Shown here piece by piece: positions 33,807 through 47,209 of a stretch of 64,000 nucleotides of DNA. The number at the start of each line of letters is the position of its first letter. Position 1 is the stretch's first letter. The translations under genes were made by a program, and so were the position numbers. The notes below the pieces were generated by a model that searched no databases, had not been told where the DNA came from, and saw only the letters and a program-made list of their open reading frames with translations. The stretch comes from Pseudisothecium myosuroides (Eukaryota > Streptophyta > Bryopsida > Hypnales > Lembophyllaceae): assembly GCA_951799445.1 (NCBI GenBank), contig OX637297.1, positions 2,604,001 to 2,668,000 on the forward strand, written 5' to 3'.

Positions 33807-35640
33807 AGTCGCACTATGGCAGCCTGCTCCAGCGCTTTCCGAGTGCTCTGTTTCAACGACCGAACTTTCACTATGCTCGCCATCTTTTTGGATTTCTCCT
33901 TGGATTCCTTTGTCTCCCTCTTCTCCTTCATAGCTAGCCAGATGTCATCATCAACATCGTCTGGTTGTGGAGCACCCTTGTCTATCAGTTGATTCAAGTA
34001 GTGCCTCCTATGAATGAGCGCAAACCCTACGGCTTTTTTTATATACTTTGCACTCAACTGGATACCCTCTCCCTGAATCTCATAGTCTTCCATAAGGCGG
34101 CGTATTATGTGTCGCTTAGCCTCTAATGTCTAGCCATCCCACCCTTCATAAGGATTCATCTTTTTAGAAAAAGACACAATATTCGAGTGAAATGGGTTTG
34201 CCATCTTACCCGTCGGAAGACCATGCTTATCCAGTTGTAGTGATCGCTTAAAACGGGGTCCGACGTCATTGATTCACACTTCAGCTTCCTTTACCATTTC
34301 AATGGCCGGACTCACTTCTGCTTGTTTTTTTTCATGCATATGCGTTGACAATGATGGGGGGAAGGTTGCTAGCATGCACAACACTCCGAGACAACGTGGA
34401 CGTCAATGGGGGAGAGCTGCTGGGATGTACAGTACCTTGAGCCACTGTGGACGACAATGGGGGAGGGCTGCCAGGCTGCACAGTACTCTAAGTTAGCACT
34501 GACAACGATGGATGAGGGCTGTTGGGGTGCATGCTACTCTGAGCCTACGTTGACACCAGTGGAGGAGGGTTGCTAGGATACGCGCTACTCTGAGCTTGTG
34601 TCGACAACGACAGTGGAAGCCTGCTGGGGTGCATGTTGCTCTGAGCCTGCACCGATGACAATTGAAGAGGGCTGATGGGGTGTACGCTAATCCGAGCTTG
34701 AGTTGACGACAATGGGGGAGGGCTGCCGGGGTAAACGCTATTCCTAGCTAGCTTCTATCGACAACGATGGAGGAGGCCTGCTAGGGTGTACATTGCTCCG
34801 AGTTTGCAACAAGGACAACAAGGGAGGGTTGCTAGGGTGCACACTACTCCGAGCATGCGTTGATGATTGTGGGGGAGGGCCAATGGGATGCACGCTACTC
34901 CGAGCATGCGTTGATGACTGTGGGGGAGGGCCACCGGGATGCACGCTACTCTGAGCATGATTTGCTGACTGTAGGGGAGGACCACTGGGATGCACGCTAC
35001 TCCGAGCATGCGTTGCTGGTTGTGGGGGAGGGCCACCGGGATGCACGCTACTCCAAGCATGCGTTGATGACTGTGGAGGAGGGCCATTGGGATGCATGCT
35101 ACTCCGAGGCACATGCTCCATCTCTTCTGGATGATACGCAGGGACGTAACTATGTGGTTCCTGCCACTGCCGACTGCCATACCAATGGTCCTCTAATTGC
35201 TCGTCGCCATACGGCTCCCCCCGTTCATCAAACCCTCTAGCATGCCCACGAAACAGACAATCACGCCTATTGCAGTATGCATTTGACTCTGCACTACAGC
35301 ATACACAATGAAAATCATATTCACATTCTTGCCTATGCCACTATTCATGCGAGCAAGAGAATGCAGTCAAGAAAGGTTTGCTTTGTGATCTAAGCACTAC
35401 CTCTGCGTCCACTTGTAGCATGTGACACCAACAGACCTGTGTGATGTCGCACTTCAGGTGGTCCATCGTACAGTCCTCCTCGACTGTTGTATTGCGGCCC
35501 CCATGAGTGGTACTCTCTCCCATTGCCATAGGAATCTGGTGACCACGGCCTATGACTCGGACCATCAATAGAGTAGTTGCCCTCCCACTCTGTCATTGCA
35601 CTCATATAAGGTGGCAGGGCATGATATCCTTATTGTTGTA
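33807..35640 (-). pseudogene. CACTA-associated Ptta/En/Spm (TNPA-type) protein with proline-rich repeats
   Basis: Read from about 35640 downwards. The first part encodes a Tyr/Pro/Gly-rich stretch (YHALPPYMSAMTEWEG, 35605-35390). A long array of about 17-residue repeats (SSVHPGGPPPQSSTHAR-like) follows, then the domain GPRFKRSLQLDKHGLP..NPFHSNIV and HRRHYLNQLIDKG..WLAMKEKRETKESKEKSKK. The latter resembles the plant Ptta/En/Spm transposase family (PF03004-like), thought to bind subterminal repeats. There is a TAG in the domain (34130-34132) and further stops in the array. The frame is cut off at 33806 by the CACTA terminus. Its 5' side faces the CACTA end at 36659, as expected for a gene starting near its transposon terminus. 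Confidence 0.65.
34340..35121 (-). repeat. 51-bp coding tandem repeat array (Pro/His/Ser-rich)
   Basis: The unit is about 51 bp, encoding a 17-residue S-x-VHPxxPPPxSSxxA pattern. Units at 34744-35121 are cleanest and in frame; those towards 34340 are more diverged and carry stops. Roughly a dozen or more units are visible. Confidence 0.8.
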
Positions 35641-36589
35641 CTCTCCAGCTAGTATTATCATGGCAAGGAGGGTGTGTGTCCTCTGCCTGGTGGACATTCT
35701 TGACAATTGGAGCACAAAAATCTCGAGATGGAGACAACCTCCTGCCTTCCCCAATACTCATATTTCTCTGTAGCGCCTTCTTGACCTATATGTCACAGCC
35801 TGTACCACGACATGAAGGGATGATCCCGTTTCCGCTTAGGCTAACGTTGAAACCAACATTACACATATCGCCAGTCAATCTGACTTTCACAATGCAAGCT
35901 TCTGTAATCGACTCAAGCAAAAGTGCTTTCACAATAGAACCTATCGTACAAAAAAATGTACCTCTACTACAAATGTAGCATATCAAAAGGTAGTCTTCCA
36001 ATATGTGGCAATCAAAGGCTGATTGAATTAAAGCTCACAAATACGACTGCTCAACCATACATATCTTCTACAGCCAACAACAATATTTATTGCTACTGTG
36101 CATGCTTGGTTTCATGACCACCATCTTTAGTGTGAGGTGAAGCAACAGCCACATCAAAGGCGCAATTTTTGCAACCCTAAATTTCTGTCGACAGCATACA
36201 TTGAGATTCTATTCACCTTTCCATAATCTTTTACCTCCAAAACAGTATGTAGTATGCTCTTCTACTCACAAACTACATCTAGTTGAGTTTCATATGGTAA
36301 CACCACACTTGCAGCGCACCTGACCACGCTTTAATGTACTACATCATCAGTGCAAACAAATTGTGCCTGCAACAGAACCTTCCCTTCCTTGCATTCAATG
36401 TGTGTAAGGGCCCACTAAAGTGAAGGTGTATAAAATTGAAGAAAGACCGAGGTACTGTATCCTACAATATGCACATCACTAGCAAAGCTGCCCACCATTG
36501 TTAGACTTTTCTGCTTCCTCACCCAGAAATTTGCATACTGATTATGCCCTCGCACTAGTTACGTCACAAATTACACCGCGGCGCCGTTG

Positions 36590-36659
36590 CTCAAGAAACC
36601 AGCCCTCTACTCTGGCAAAAAAAGCCGGCACTAGAAACAAGCCGACCGTGGTTGTAGTG
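36590..36659. repeat. CACTA terminus of a second element
   Basis: The complement from 36659 begins CACTACAACCACGGTCGG and contains the internal words CTAGTGCCGGC and a T-run, a typical plant CACTA end. It differs from the terminus at 33806, so at least two CACTA families are present. It probably bounds the element that carries the reverse-strand Ptta-type gene. Confidence 0.6.
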
Positions 36660-39600
36660 GTCCTATTATAAAGAAACAAAATGCACAACCACAAATAAGG
36701 ATGAATGCGTATCTAAAACACTCACCAACGCTATCAAGCAATCAAATACCAAACGATCACTCCAAATCTCCTCCGCCTAATTCTTCGAAATACTACCCTT
36801 CGTCCACAGCATGAAAGCCTTGGCACGTCGTCCACAAATTTGGTGCCGTTGTATAAGAACTGTGCCTTCTCCTTCTAGTAAGGCAGCCTACAACGCCTCT
36901 ACAAAACCTTGTCCACCACAATTGACTCTTTTACGAAGGTGGAAACTCACTGGTTCAAATGTACATTCTACCTTGGATCCTCATCTAGGTCCCAAGCTGA
37001 GAAAGCAATGTCTTGGGACCTCATTCTCACTAACATGGCAGATTAAAATGTCGGTCGGCCAATAAATAATGCCAATAAATCACAAAATATCCACAAGCTC
37101 ATAATGCCTATCCATTTACCCTCCAACACGACTTAGTACTGACATGTTAACTTTCCCAACAAATCTGCAAGCAATCATTAATTCTGCCTTGAATAGTAGC
37201 ATCCCCATCACAGATTCCAATTTCACTATCCCTATTCATGGACTGTCGCAAATTCACAAACTCAATTGCGTTTGTCAATACATCCCATCCTAGAAGAAAA
37301 GTCCTCTAAGCATGGCGCTAACTCACTTCTATCAACGTAACTACACATTTCCTATTGTAATTGAAGAGCATAAGCACAACATGCTCTTCTCTTTTGAAAG
37401 ATGACAACCAAAGCTTCTAATGCTTATCCTCTTATATTTGAATAAAAAAACAATGCCTACATCTTCGGAATTGCAAGGACCATGGCTAACCGGCACGTAC
37501 AATGCATTTCTATGCATTGTCCAAATCTGTGTGCTTGGAATTCAGCCTTAATATGCCATGTGTTTTTTCATAAATTGCATTTTGCGTGCACTCAGTTTCT
37601 GATATACATAGTACAGGTAGAAGATGTACAGAACCCTGCAGTCCACTTGCTAGAAGAGGTCCTGAGCTCATCTCCTATAGCATTTCTATTTCTGCAATAT
37701 TGACAAGGTCGTGAAAGATACCTGAAAGTAGCAACACATTGGGCAAAAGCTTCACATAGGGTAGGAAGGACTTAATTGTCGTGCTCATTTTGCTTGCAAT
37801 GAAACCAATAACCATAAGTATATATAAAAAGCAAAAATGCAAGAGCAGTAACGCCGAAGTATGAACCTTGCTTTCAATGGTTTTCCTCCTCTATAGCTAA
37901 CATAGCACCGGCCTTCTCTCCTTCTCCCTTTGACATGCCTAAGACTTAGGCTTCAAAAACATCTGCGAGTGACTCCAGAACTAAGGCGCAAATTACACAC
38001 CCTTCTCTACAAACTTCAAATACACCATTAAAAAAAATTCTATCAAAGAACATGGGAGCTATTGAAGACATTTGAAAACCGCTAGCAAACAAATTAAACT
38101 CCCTGCAATCGCCACTGGGGCCCGCATTCACAACACACGACTTTGGTAACTCAATATCGGACGACAATTTCTCTGAAATCGTATAAGGAAAGTACAAAAG
38201 CCTTTTTCAAAGCTTCAATTTCAAAAGGCCTCGTCAACGCAGTCAATAGACATACCTCCTGGACTGCTTTTATCATACCAGAAGAGGAAGCAATGCCTCT
38301 TGCGAGCCTTCTGCACTAACTACCAATTGAACACAGAAGATAGTGCAATCCACATTTATTTCAACCTTGATGGATAACATTCAATCAATAATTTACTGGC
38401 TTACACTACATACGCTACAATTCAATGTTTATTATGCGATGATACTTCTAATTTATACCACAAACAAGTGGCAACACAATGATGGGGCGCATACTACGAC
38501 GGATTCTGAGAACATGTCCGTGACATGGCTCCCTTTTTTTAATTATTAACATTGCGCACTCTCTTTTCCAAGTTCTCTCATCCCACCACGATAACCTAAA
38601 TGAAAAATAACACTAAATCGATACTTCAATTACATAGCCAGTACATGGTGGTCCTTGATGAAGAAAATAGGGTTGTACTTGAAAAACATTCCATCCTATA
38701 ATCAAAAATCCTTACAATTATCATTGTTGAGACTGCGTTGTTCTACTACAGTTATTGACAACTACTTCAAGAGCCCAACAAATTTGCATTCTTCATTTCA
38801 TCTATGATAGTGAATTAGTGCCATATGTGACAGTCCCAAGAAACAAGAAACATTCCCCCAAAACAAGAAGCTCACCAACAAGGATCCCTCACAATAAAAC
38901 TTTTGATAGCTCCTTACTCTAGACGTGTACAAAATCTCTACTACAGTTTGGTGCTACAAATGTAGCGACTACTGTCAATGTCCTCAACACGCCCGTACAC
39001 GACATGGACACTCACATTAATTATTTTTCATTCCATTATTTTAAATTTAAAAAAATAAATTGAAATCACATCCATGTAGAATACAAAGAAACTTCTTTGG
39101 CATCTTGTAAATTTGAAGTTTTCAATGATGCAACCTATAACAAGCAAGAATTTATATACAAGAAAAGCTCGTCACATATCAAAAAATCCTCTTGTTTACG
39201 ACATCAGTTTGCAACTAGCGTTTGTCTAAATCACAACACTGCATCACTACAAAACTTGGTCCATGCACTCACGTCGTCAACAAGCACGCCAAAGAAGCTA
39301 TCATGCTTCATCATCACAGCAGAGAAAACAATGAAAAGCTGCTCACATCATATGCAAGTCTCCAAGCCAAGCTAACTAGCAGGCAGCACATGATGCGACC
39401 AACCACTGAGAAAAATTCCACTCAGGCTCTTTCAAGATGCACGCACCGCAGTCAAACTCATGCCTCCCAATCTGGGTTCGAGGCCTGCATAAGAAAAACA
39501 GCCACTCCATTGAGCACCCAACCTTGCTACATCGTTCGCAAGAGTGCTCTACTAACCTGAGAGTCATTTCCTAAATCCCAGTGGCAAGGCTCCGAGAAAT

Positions 39601-41089
39601 AGACCATTCTCATACATCCGCAAGGAAAGTCAAACAAAAATGTCACATGTCACAATGCTGTGAAGCGCACTAAAGAACAACATTCACAATTCAACCGCGG
39701 CCACTTGTACTCTCCGTCAAAAACGGACACCATGCCACAAACACGTGCCAAATCTATAATATATGTTCAATAACCAAGAGCCCTGAAGCTTAAGGCACTT
39801 CCCATCCGTCACTAGATTTGATATTCTTCTCCAATCAACGACACAAACATATCTCCACCCACGTTCGATCAAAATGCAACGACAGTTCCCAACAAACCCA
39901 CTCTCAACATGGAACTCATACAACCGAAATTTCAGATTTTCAACACTAGCACTTATTGATTGTACAATGGTCAAGGCCGCCAAGGGGCCCTACACCATTT
40001 TACAGAGACCGTGTCTTTTGCAGGGCTATTAAAAGGTGAGCAATTCCACTTGTGACGTGCACATCAGCCATTCATCGTGTATCCTTCTCCAAACCAGAAA
40101 GACCCTCCATTCATGCAAAATTACGACACACTGCCAACGGTACTCACTTCCCCGGGACATCGTCTCATGAACTCTAAGTACAATCTGCCTTCTTCGCTCC
40201 ATCTTGATACATAAGAAGGCTACTATGCACGCCATGACCTGGTTGGAGAAATAGCCCACAGTCGATGCAGCCAAGGACCAAGCACTCATCGGGTGTATCA
40301 TAGGACACACTTGCATTAGGAGATATAGAATGTTGAACCCAAGCTAACGTAGACGAACTAGCCGGGGACATAGCAGGGCCTTACGACATACCTAGACTAC
40401 GCCTAAGCAGCCTGAGTTCTCAACCCATCCGAAGCCTGCACTTGTGCTGCTAGTCGACATCCACCAAAGTATGCGTTCATGTTAGTCCCAAGCCACACAT
40501 TTGCCGCCCTCAACGAACCCAAAAGACTGTCACTACGCCACTCTATGTGTGCATACTGCAAACCAATCCTTCGTCACACATGACTCCATGCTCACGCCCT
40601 CCTTCAGACGCCAATTCCATTGGCATCACGAACAACACTCGCTTAGCAATACGCAACCAATTCGTATTTTACGACTCATTTTCAAGGGCACGTCACTAGT
40701 TCTCCGACAGTAACAAAGTCATCACATTCTCCTCTCCGGGTGTAGCTCTACTTCCAGTTATAACACTGAGTCGTTATCTGCGCACAAACTAAACCCACAC
40801 GGTCACAATTGAACTTGACTCCATCAAACCCCTAATAGCTTGTACAAAAAACAATTCCTCTTTGCCGCATGGACGGGTCCTCAGTTCTACATCGCTCATC
40901 AACGATTTCAACAATGCAAAATCATTCATTCACTGGAACAACAAAGTGCACTACAGTCCACCTTCACAGCCTGCCGTTGTGATGCAGTCGTCACGCGACA
41001 TGAAATTGAATCCATGACCATGAACATCCTCATGATGCAACTGTAGAATAGGTAATTCATCCAGGAATCAGCAGTATATAAGAGAACAG

Positions 41090-41445
41090 ATCTAATGACA
41101 TGTGAACAAACCAGATGAAACGTAGAGCATCCGTGATTTTACAAGAGCTTGCTCATCACACACCAAAAAATCTTAAAAGAAATTGAAATCCTACCACACT
41201 ACAAAATAGATAGAAAAACAGCATGAAATTGGCATCATTCAAGAGTACACATCTAGCGACATATGAAAAAAAACAGTTGGAACCTAGAGCAGCCATGCTT
41301 TCACCACAATTTTCTCGTTACACATTTCAAACCAAAAAGTCTCAAAACAACTCAAAAACCTTACAATAAACAGCGCAATTGATAAAAAATAGCATGAAAT
41401 CAATATTAATCAACAGAACAGATCCAATGACATGTGAACAAAACC
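41090..41445. repeat. Diverged tandem repeat, period about 165-170 bp
   Basis: 'agatctaatgacatgtgaac' (41090) recurs as 'catctagcgacatatgaaaa' (about 41251) and 'gatccaatgacatgtgaaca' (about 41425). Each copy is followed by similar 'aacctagagc..' and 'cagcatgaaat' words. About two full copies and part of a third are present. Confidence 0.6.
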
Positions 41446-41468
41446 AATGATTTGAAATCTTTACTGAC

Positions 41469-41578
41469 CTTCGTCATCAGCTCCGCCCAAAACTCCTTCT
41501 CAATAACCTCATGATCATGCTTTTCCCCCACCTTGCCTGCTTTCATTTTTGCAGCTGCTTCATTAAGGCCGTGCCCTA
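41469..41578 (-). other. Exon-like fragment, unidentified
   Basis: On the minus strand the frame reads ..NEAAAKMKAGKVGEKHDH and then EVIEKEFWAEL and ends in MTK at a good splice donor (aag|gtcagtaaag). Composition is protein-like and unlike the flanks. It may be a captured host exon; I cannot name the gene. Confidence 0.3.
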
Positions 41579-42092
41579 GTTATCTGGCAGCAACGCGAAG
41601 AAGACCACCCCTTGTCCACCTCTACCGAGCTTAAATCCACCTTTGTTGGTACAACCAAAAAGCTATCATTCACCATAAATTAGTACTCCTTACCCAAAAC
41701 GAACGAAGTCAGATTGTCATTCCACAATGCACCACAAAAAGAGTCAAAATGGCAGAAGAATAATCACAAGCAAAGAACTAGGGCAAAAAGTAGCAGCCGG
41801 ACTCAAAGCTCCTGGACGGTTTGATCAAGTCACAAAACTTATGCCACAGAACCAAAACCAAAGTCAAACCAAATCCTCCGTCGTCAATTTTAGCCACACC
41901 TTAGGTCCAAATTAGAAGCCAAACTCTATGGCGTGGATTCAAACCAGAAACACCATCTAGGCAAGCAAGCTTCTTGCGACGGTAAAAGGCCAACCAGTGA
42001 AGGAAGTAGGTCAACAATAATTGGTCAATCCATGACCGCAGTCTTTCTTTGAAGAAGAAATAAGCCAATTCCAAAAAAACTTCAATTCTCAT

Positions 42093-45000
42093 TGTCGTAC
42101 GCGCAATCTAGGCGTAAGTATCCTTAACACCAAAAAGATGATAAGATAATACGAAATATCGTCCCAGGAGATTCTAGTATGTTTTAGCAAGCTAAGGAGT
42201 ATCCGGGTCTTAATCAAAACAAAAAAACCCAAGCAACACCTCTTTCTTTTCCTATTTCTGACACAATGGTCTTTCGGATCCCAATCCGGATCTATCCCTT
42301 TCCGGTTTCCGATTTGATTCAGATTCCGGGTCTCACTTCTTAACTTCGACTGGTTTTCTACTCCCCTGTTTTACCCTCAAGTTGTCCGCATTTGATCTTT
42401 AGAGGGGTAGGGACGCACCACTCATAGACATCTATTTCTCTGCACAAAACTTCACACAAAACAATCCTAACCGAGTTTTTATTGTAGAATAGAGAAAGTA
42501 ATAATCCTCACAATTCCCCGGGTAGCTTGCCCGGAAAACAGGTCACTCAGAATTGCATCCTTCCGCTTCTACTACAACGACAGATCAAGGCAGCCGGGAC
42601 TGAAAGAGATTCGTGCATCTATCTACCAGACTGATCCTATGGTTGGCAGACCTTCCGGTGAGTGGGGATTTTCCGCTGGAGGTCGCTTATCTCCGCTCGG
42701 AACCCTCCCTGGATTTCGGACTTGCATCCGCACCACTCCTTAGAACCGGATCACCGTTACGGCAATTTAAAGGTACCACGCTCAAGTCCTTACTCACAAG
42801 TCTAGTAAAGTTTCCTCACAAACTTACTTGCTCAAATCAAGTCCAACTAATTCTCAACCCGGATTCCCCCTCACCCGCCCTCTCTCACTTCTGACACTCC
42901 ATAAACGACTCAAGAAAACGCACACATAGCCAGAAATCCGAATGTCCACTTAGTGACTCAGATTAGAGAAAAAGGAATATGAACATAAACTAATGCATAT
43001 AAAATGGGCAAGGATGGAATGAGAGGGCAACAAGCTGCCCTCTCGTTAAAAACCCAAACAAAAAGCCAAAAAGGGCACACCTGAAATCCAGGTAACCAAT
43101 CAGTAACTAACCGCATTATCCGGAAAGTTCAACTACTCCTAAGAATCCGAAACCAAGCCCCACGCACGGAAAATCCGCTCCAGATTCAAAATCCTAACTA
43201 CTGCAAACATACTAACTAACTACTTTCCTCGCTTTGATTTCTTCGCGCTGCTACTCGGCCTTGCAGGTGGTTTCCTGCTCGTTTTTGGTGGAGTGGTCCT
43301 TGTTGCAGCCCGGGTTGGTATCTTCCGTTTGATTGGCGGCGGGTCGTCATCCGAAGCCGTCTCATCCCCGGAAGTGAATTCCCCCTTCTTAGACTCCTGG
43401 ATCATCTCCACTCTGGTCTCTCTCTCTGGTGAATCGTCTAGTTGAATTGGTGTTGTATTCTTCTTGGGCGATACCTTCTGCGTATGAGGGAAGTCGACCG
43501 GATTGGTCCGAGCCGGGTTTGACAAGGCCCCCATCCGATGGATTAAATCGCTCCGGACAGATGTTCCGGATGTCGGAACGGTACTCCCTGCTACTACCGG
43601 AATCGACTGGATACTCCTCGTATGGCCCAACTTAGTAGCCTTCATCTGGATCCGTGTCTGACTGGAAGTCGGTTTTGGGGATGGCCGTAGAATGATCTCC
43701 AGCATCGGCTCCTGGGGCGTCTTCAACAAGTCGACGTTGGGCAGCTCTGGAAAGTGGGTGAAGTCCAAGGGCTTGTTTGGGTCGAGGTGCCCCAACAGTT
43801 GCGCCATCTCCTTCAAAATTCCTTCCATCCGGGCTTGGAAGTCCACCAAGATAGTTACCACCTTGGACCCGGATAAGTGGCCTGTGCCACTCAGCTGATT
43901 GCTGAAGAGTCGGGATTTGATCACAGCTTCCGAGGGCTGCTCCACCAACGCGGTCAAATTGTGGACGAGTTGGAGAGCTTCCGACTCCTTCTGCCGTGCA
44001 GCTGCGGCATCCGTCCCCACCCAATTCACCCGACCTAACAGTTCATCCCTTTCTTTCTCCACACTCTTGATCCGCTCGTCCTTTTCACGAAGCAGATCCG
44101 GGTTCGATAGTCGCCGGATCTCCTTTATAATATCTTCTGGCTCCACCTTCAGCTCCGCAGCAATCCCTAGGATCATATCTAACATCTTGAAATGCATGTG
44201 CTTAGCCTCCTCCATCCACTGTGTTCCGACGTCGAAGAAGTCCGACTGCAGTTCCGATCCCGGGGGCTGACTCGGCTCTCCTTTTTCCGGGGTCGACTGT
44301 TCCACCCTCGAGTTCGGATCGGTCGACTTCCTTCTCTTCTCCCGTTTGTCGACTAGGTCCTGCTGCTGCTGCTGCTGTTCTTCCTCATCGTCTTCGTCTT
44401 CTTCTTCTTCCTCCTCTTCCCCTTCAACTGGATTATCTAGCGAAATCTCGTGCGTGAGACCGTACTTGAGGATCTCCAATCCGGTGTTGTAAATTAACAC
44501 CTCTTCACCAGTGAGCACCTCCTGCTGATGATACAGGTGGAACAAATACGGGCTGAGGAGACTAGGTTTTCCCTTCCCGACATGATCCACCAGTTTCTTC
44601 ACTATGCCCACCATTACTTTCCTCCAGTGGACTACTTTATCTTCTAATACCCAGAAGATAGTGTTGGCCACCGTAACCATAACCCGCGTCGGCTTTTCCG
44701 GATACAGGATTGGAATCAAAAATTCCAGCATCCGTTTCTGCCTAGCGTCCTTACAGTCACTCACGAGGTATCCGTCCTTAGTGGTAACCGGATTACGGAA
44801 CTTCCCAATCCCGTACTTCTCTACCTGAGAACCTAATCCGGACCCGTTCTTCTCAAACCCGTATACGTCAGCCCATACATCCGCCGTCCATGCTCCGGGT
44901 TGGCCTCTCACAGTCAACTCAAACTGATTTGGGACCCCTGAGATCAGCTACTCTAGCATCTCCGGGTCCTTCACATTCCATGGCCGATGGATCAAACCTA

Positions 45001-45598
45001 CGCACCCCATCCGGGTCAAATCTGTCTCTAATTCTTTCCGAAAAGTCGGGTTGGTGGGAATGACCGGCCTAACTATCCGAGTTGTGACAGAAGGCCGACG
45101 CGCTACCGGGTTGCTAGACTCCGCCATAGTTCACCGACATCGACTACTAAATCCGGTACAATCGGCACCGACCTCATGCGTCTCTCCCTGTCGCAATCTC
45201 TAACTCACCACTCTTTCTCTCAGCTAAGTGCGCAAGACAATCAGCAAAGTGAAGAATGAGGAAGATTAGGTCTGGCGACGGTTTAAGTACTAGTTGAGCT
45301 GCCGACCGTTCCCCTTGGCGAACGGAAAGAGGTCCGTTCCCGTAACGGTTCCCTAGCGGCGTAGGTCGGATACCTATTCCGTAGCTTGTTTTGATCCAAC
45401 CTAACTCGGATTTAAGATCCGTTCCTTCTCCCGGGAAAACCCGTTTTAATGGATCTGGAACCTCGGAATCTAACTATCCGGAATTTATCTGTATCCGAAT
45501 CTAGTTTCCTACTTCTTACCAAAATTTTGAAATTTTTGACTAACTCCTACCCTATTTCTAAGCTACATCTCTCCCTTATGAGTTTCCGTGCTCCCACA
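42093..45598 (-). mobile_element. 3506-bp solo LTR of the LTR-gene superfamily, reverse orientation
   Basis: The top strand reads ctcat|TGTCGTACG .. CTCCCACA|ctcat, giving a perfect 5-bp target duplication at 42088-42092 and 45599-45603. On its own strand the LTR begins TGTGGGAG and ends TACGACA, the same 3' end as the first element's LTR, with nearly identical length (3506 against 3487 bp). It carries a diverged version of the LTR-encoded gene. No internal domain is present, so it arose by LTR-LTR recombination. Confidence 0.92.
43220..45127 (-). pseudogene. LTR-encoded protein, diverged homologue (635 codons, one stop)
   Basis: The frame starts at the ATG at 45127 (MAESSNPVARR) and ends at 43220, with a single TAG between PEMLE and LISGVPNQF (near 44948); an apparent start at 44917 is a TTG inside the gene. 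It aligns with the 589-aa LTR protein over the first 230 residues (LTRMGCVGLIHRPW, YPEKPTRVMVTV, LSPYLFHLYHQ, LKYGL), and then has the same layout: Glu/Asp tract with a Gln run, basic patch, coiled coil (LREKDERIKSVEKERDELLG), Ser/Pro-rich linker and a Lys/Arg-rich tail (KTSRKPPARPSSSAKKSK). The tail is basic rather than acidic as in the other copy. Deep divergence with preserved architecture points to a protein once under selection. Confidence 0.85.
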
Positions 45599-47209
45599 CT
45601 CATGTCACCAACAATCTTGCATTGAAAACCCTTGTGCATTATAGAACCAACTAAATTGTGTTCATATGGTCCAGGAAATGATGATATACCACCAACAGTC
45701 ATTTTTATGTTGGTGGCAAGAGAAATTTGTTGGTACAATCTTGGTTTTCACCGCCCTTCTAGTAGTATTTTCATGGAAAGTAATGGGAGAAAAAGGATTA
45801 TTGTGGACTACTAGAAAAAGTGTGTCCAAATCAACAAAAATTTAACAAAAAAGTGTTGTTTCATTTTGTTGATTTGAACACTTTTGTGACAACCAACAAT
45901 GGTGATTTATACATGCATGTGTCAAATGTTCCATATAACATACGGTAATTTCTGTATCCTCCAAATAATTTGAACAGCATTAACGTTCTGTAAGCAAATT
46001 GACATTGTTTGTAGCATTCAATGATATGGTTGACATGGAATCAATTCTTAAATCTTCCAATTCATTTCTATGCATTCGTACAACTATTCAAAGAATGGCC
46101 TTTTAACATAGAGAGATTTGTACATTGCCATCATGTACATCACACTTCCTGTAATCACAGCTACTCTTGGCCATTCAACTATATTTCCAACAAATACATT
46201 TGCTTGCTTGACAACAATCATATGACTTGAAAACAACTAGGTTCAAGAAGAACCAATTACCAGCCAATAAGAGCCCTCACATCTTTTCCACATCATGCTG
46301 GAAAAGCAAAACATCAACTTCAAACAACATAAGCAAATGGAACTGAATCTACTAAGGAATGTAGTTCAACAAAAATTTTGAAACATTATGAAGGCCTCCA
46401 ACTTGGGAATCTCTCCGCAGATAAATGGCAGGTGCTCCATCAACTAGTGCCTCTACAAGATCCTCAAGGGCATTGCAAATATGCCATGCCATGCCAGCGT
46501 ATTCACAACAGCCACCTAGTTTGCAATAACCAAAGACAGAAGTTCATATTAAGCATAACAAATTCAGAGTCAATGAGGTAAAACTTTCCCCAACAAAAGG
46601 GTACCTATATTGCACTCCATGTAGCATCTCGCCTCTTCTAAAGTTATGAATTGCTCTAAGAATGACTGTAGTAAGACTAATCAATTTTACCAGTCCCTAA
46701 TGAGACCCTGAAGATTACTTCATTCTCTAAAACAAAGAAAATAAACTAAATCCATATGTAGCTCCATCTTTTCAAACCATTGCAGGTAATCAAGAACAAG
46801 GTCCTCCTTTGACTTGTTATATTGGCACTCTGTTCTGATGGCAAAGATCTCTTGCGTTCATTTATAAGACCAACCTGAAGAAAAAGAGTATAAGTTAGTA
46901 TCTCGATTCAACTTTTGATACCATCGCTTCATGAACTCTATACATAGTTGACAGAAAACAAAGGTCGTTTTGTCATCTTCAGCCTTTCTTCATGTCCTAT
47001 ATTTGCATCTAATGTAATAATCCAAATTGCTCTAAATTGAGCAACTCTAAGAAAGGAAATTACTACTCATCGTTTTGGAAGAATAGCACCTGAATACACT
47101 GCACTAAACTTTTAGAAAACAATCACCTAGTACGATGACATTAACTTGTGGCACTTTGTCTTCACAAAGATGTTAAAGAGAGGAATGGTAATGCTAGTAC
47201 CTGCCTGTA

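Larger units (their letters stand above)
36660..42087. other. A/C-rich stretch without recognisable genes
   Basis: Open frames here are short and none shows a recognisable family. The top strand is clearly A/C-rich, the mirror of the bias left of 33 kb. I see one exon-like piece and a diverged tandem repeat near 41.1-41.6 kb, listed separately. Confidence 0.5.

Noticed and set aside
39246..39262. CACTACAAAACTTGG as a CACTA end
   Set aside because: No inverted partner or subterminal array is visible; a six-base match is expected by chance.
43220..44917. Start of the LTR gene in the reverse solo LTR at 44917
   Set aside because: That codon is TTG inside the conserved domain; homology to the other LTR gene continues upstream through a stop to an ATG at 45127.
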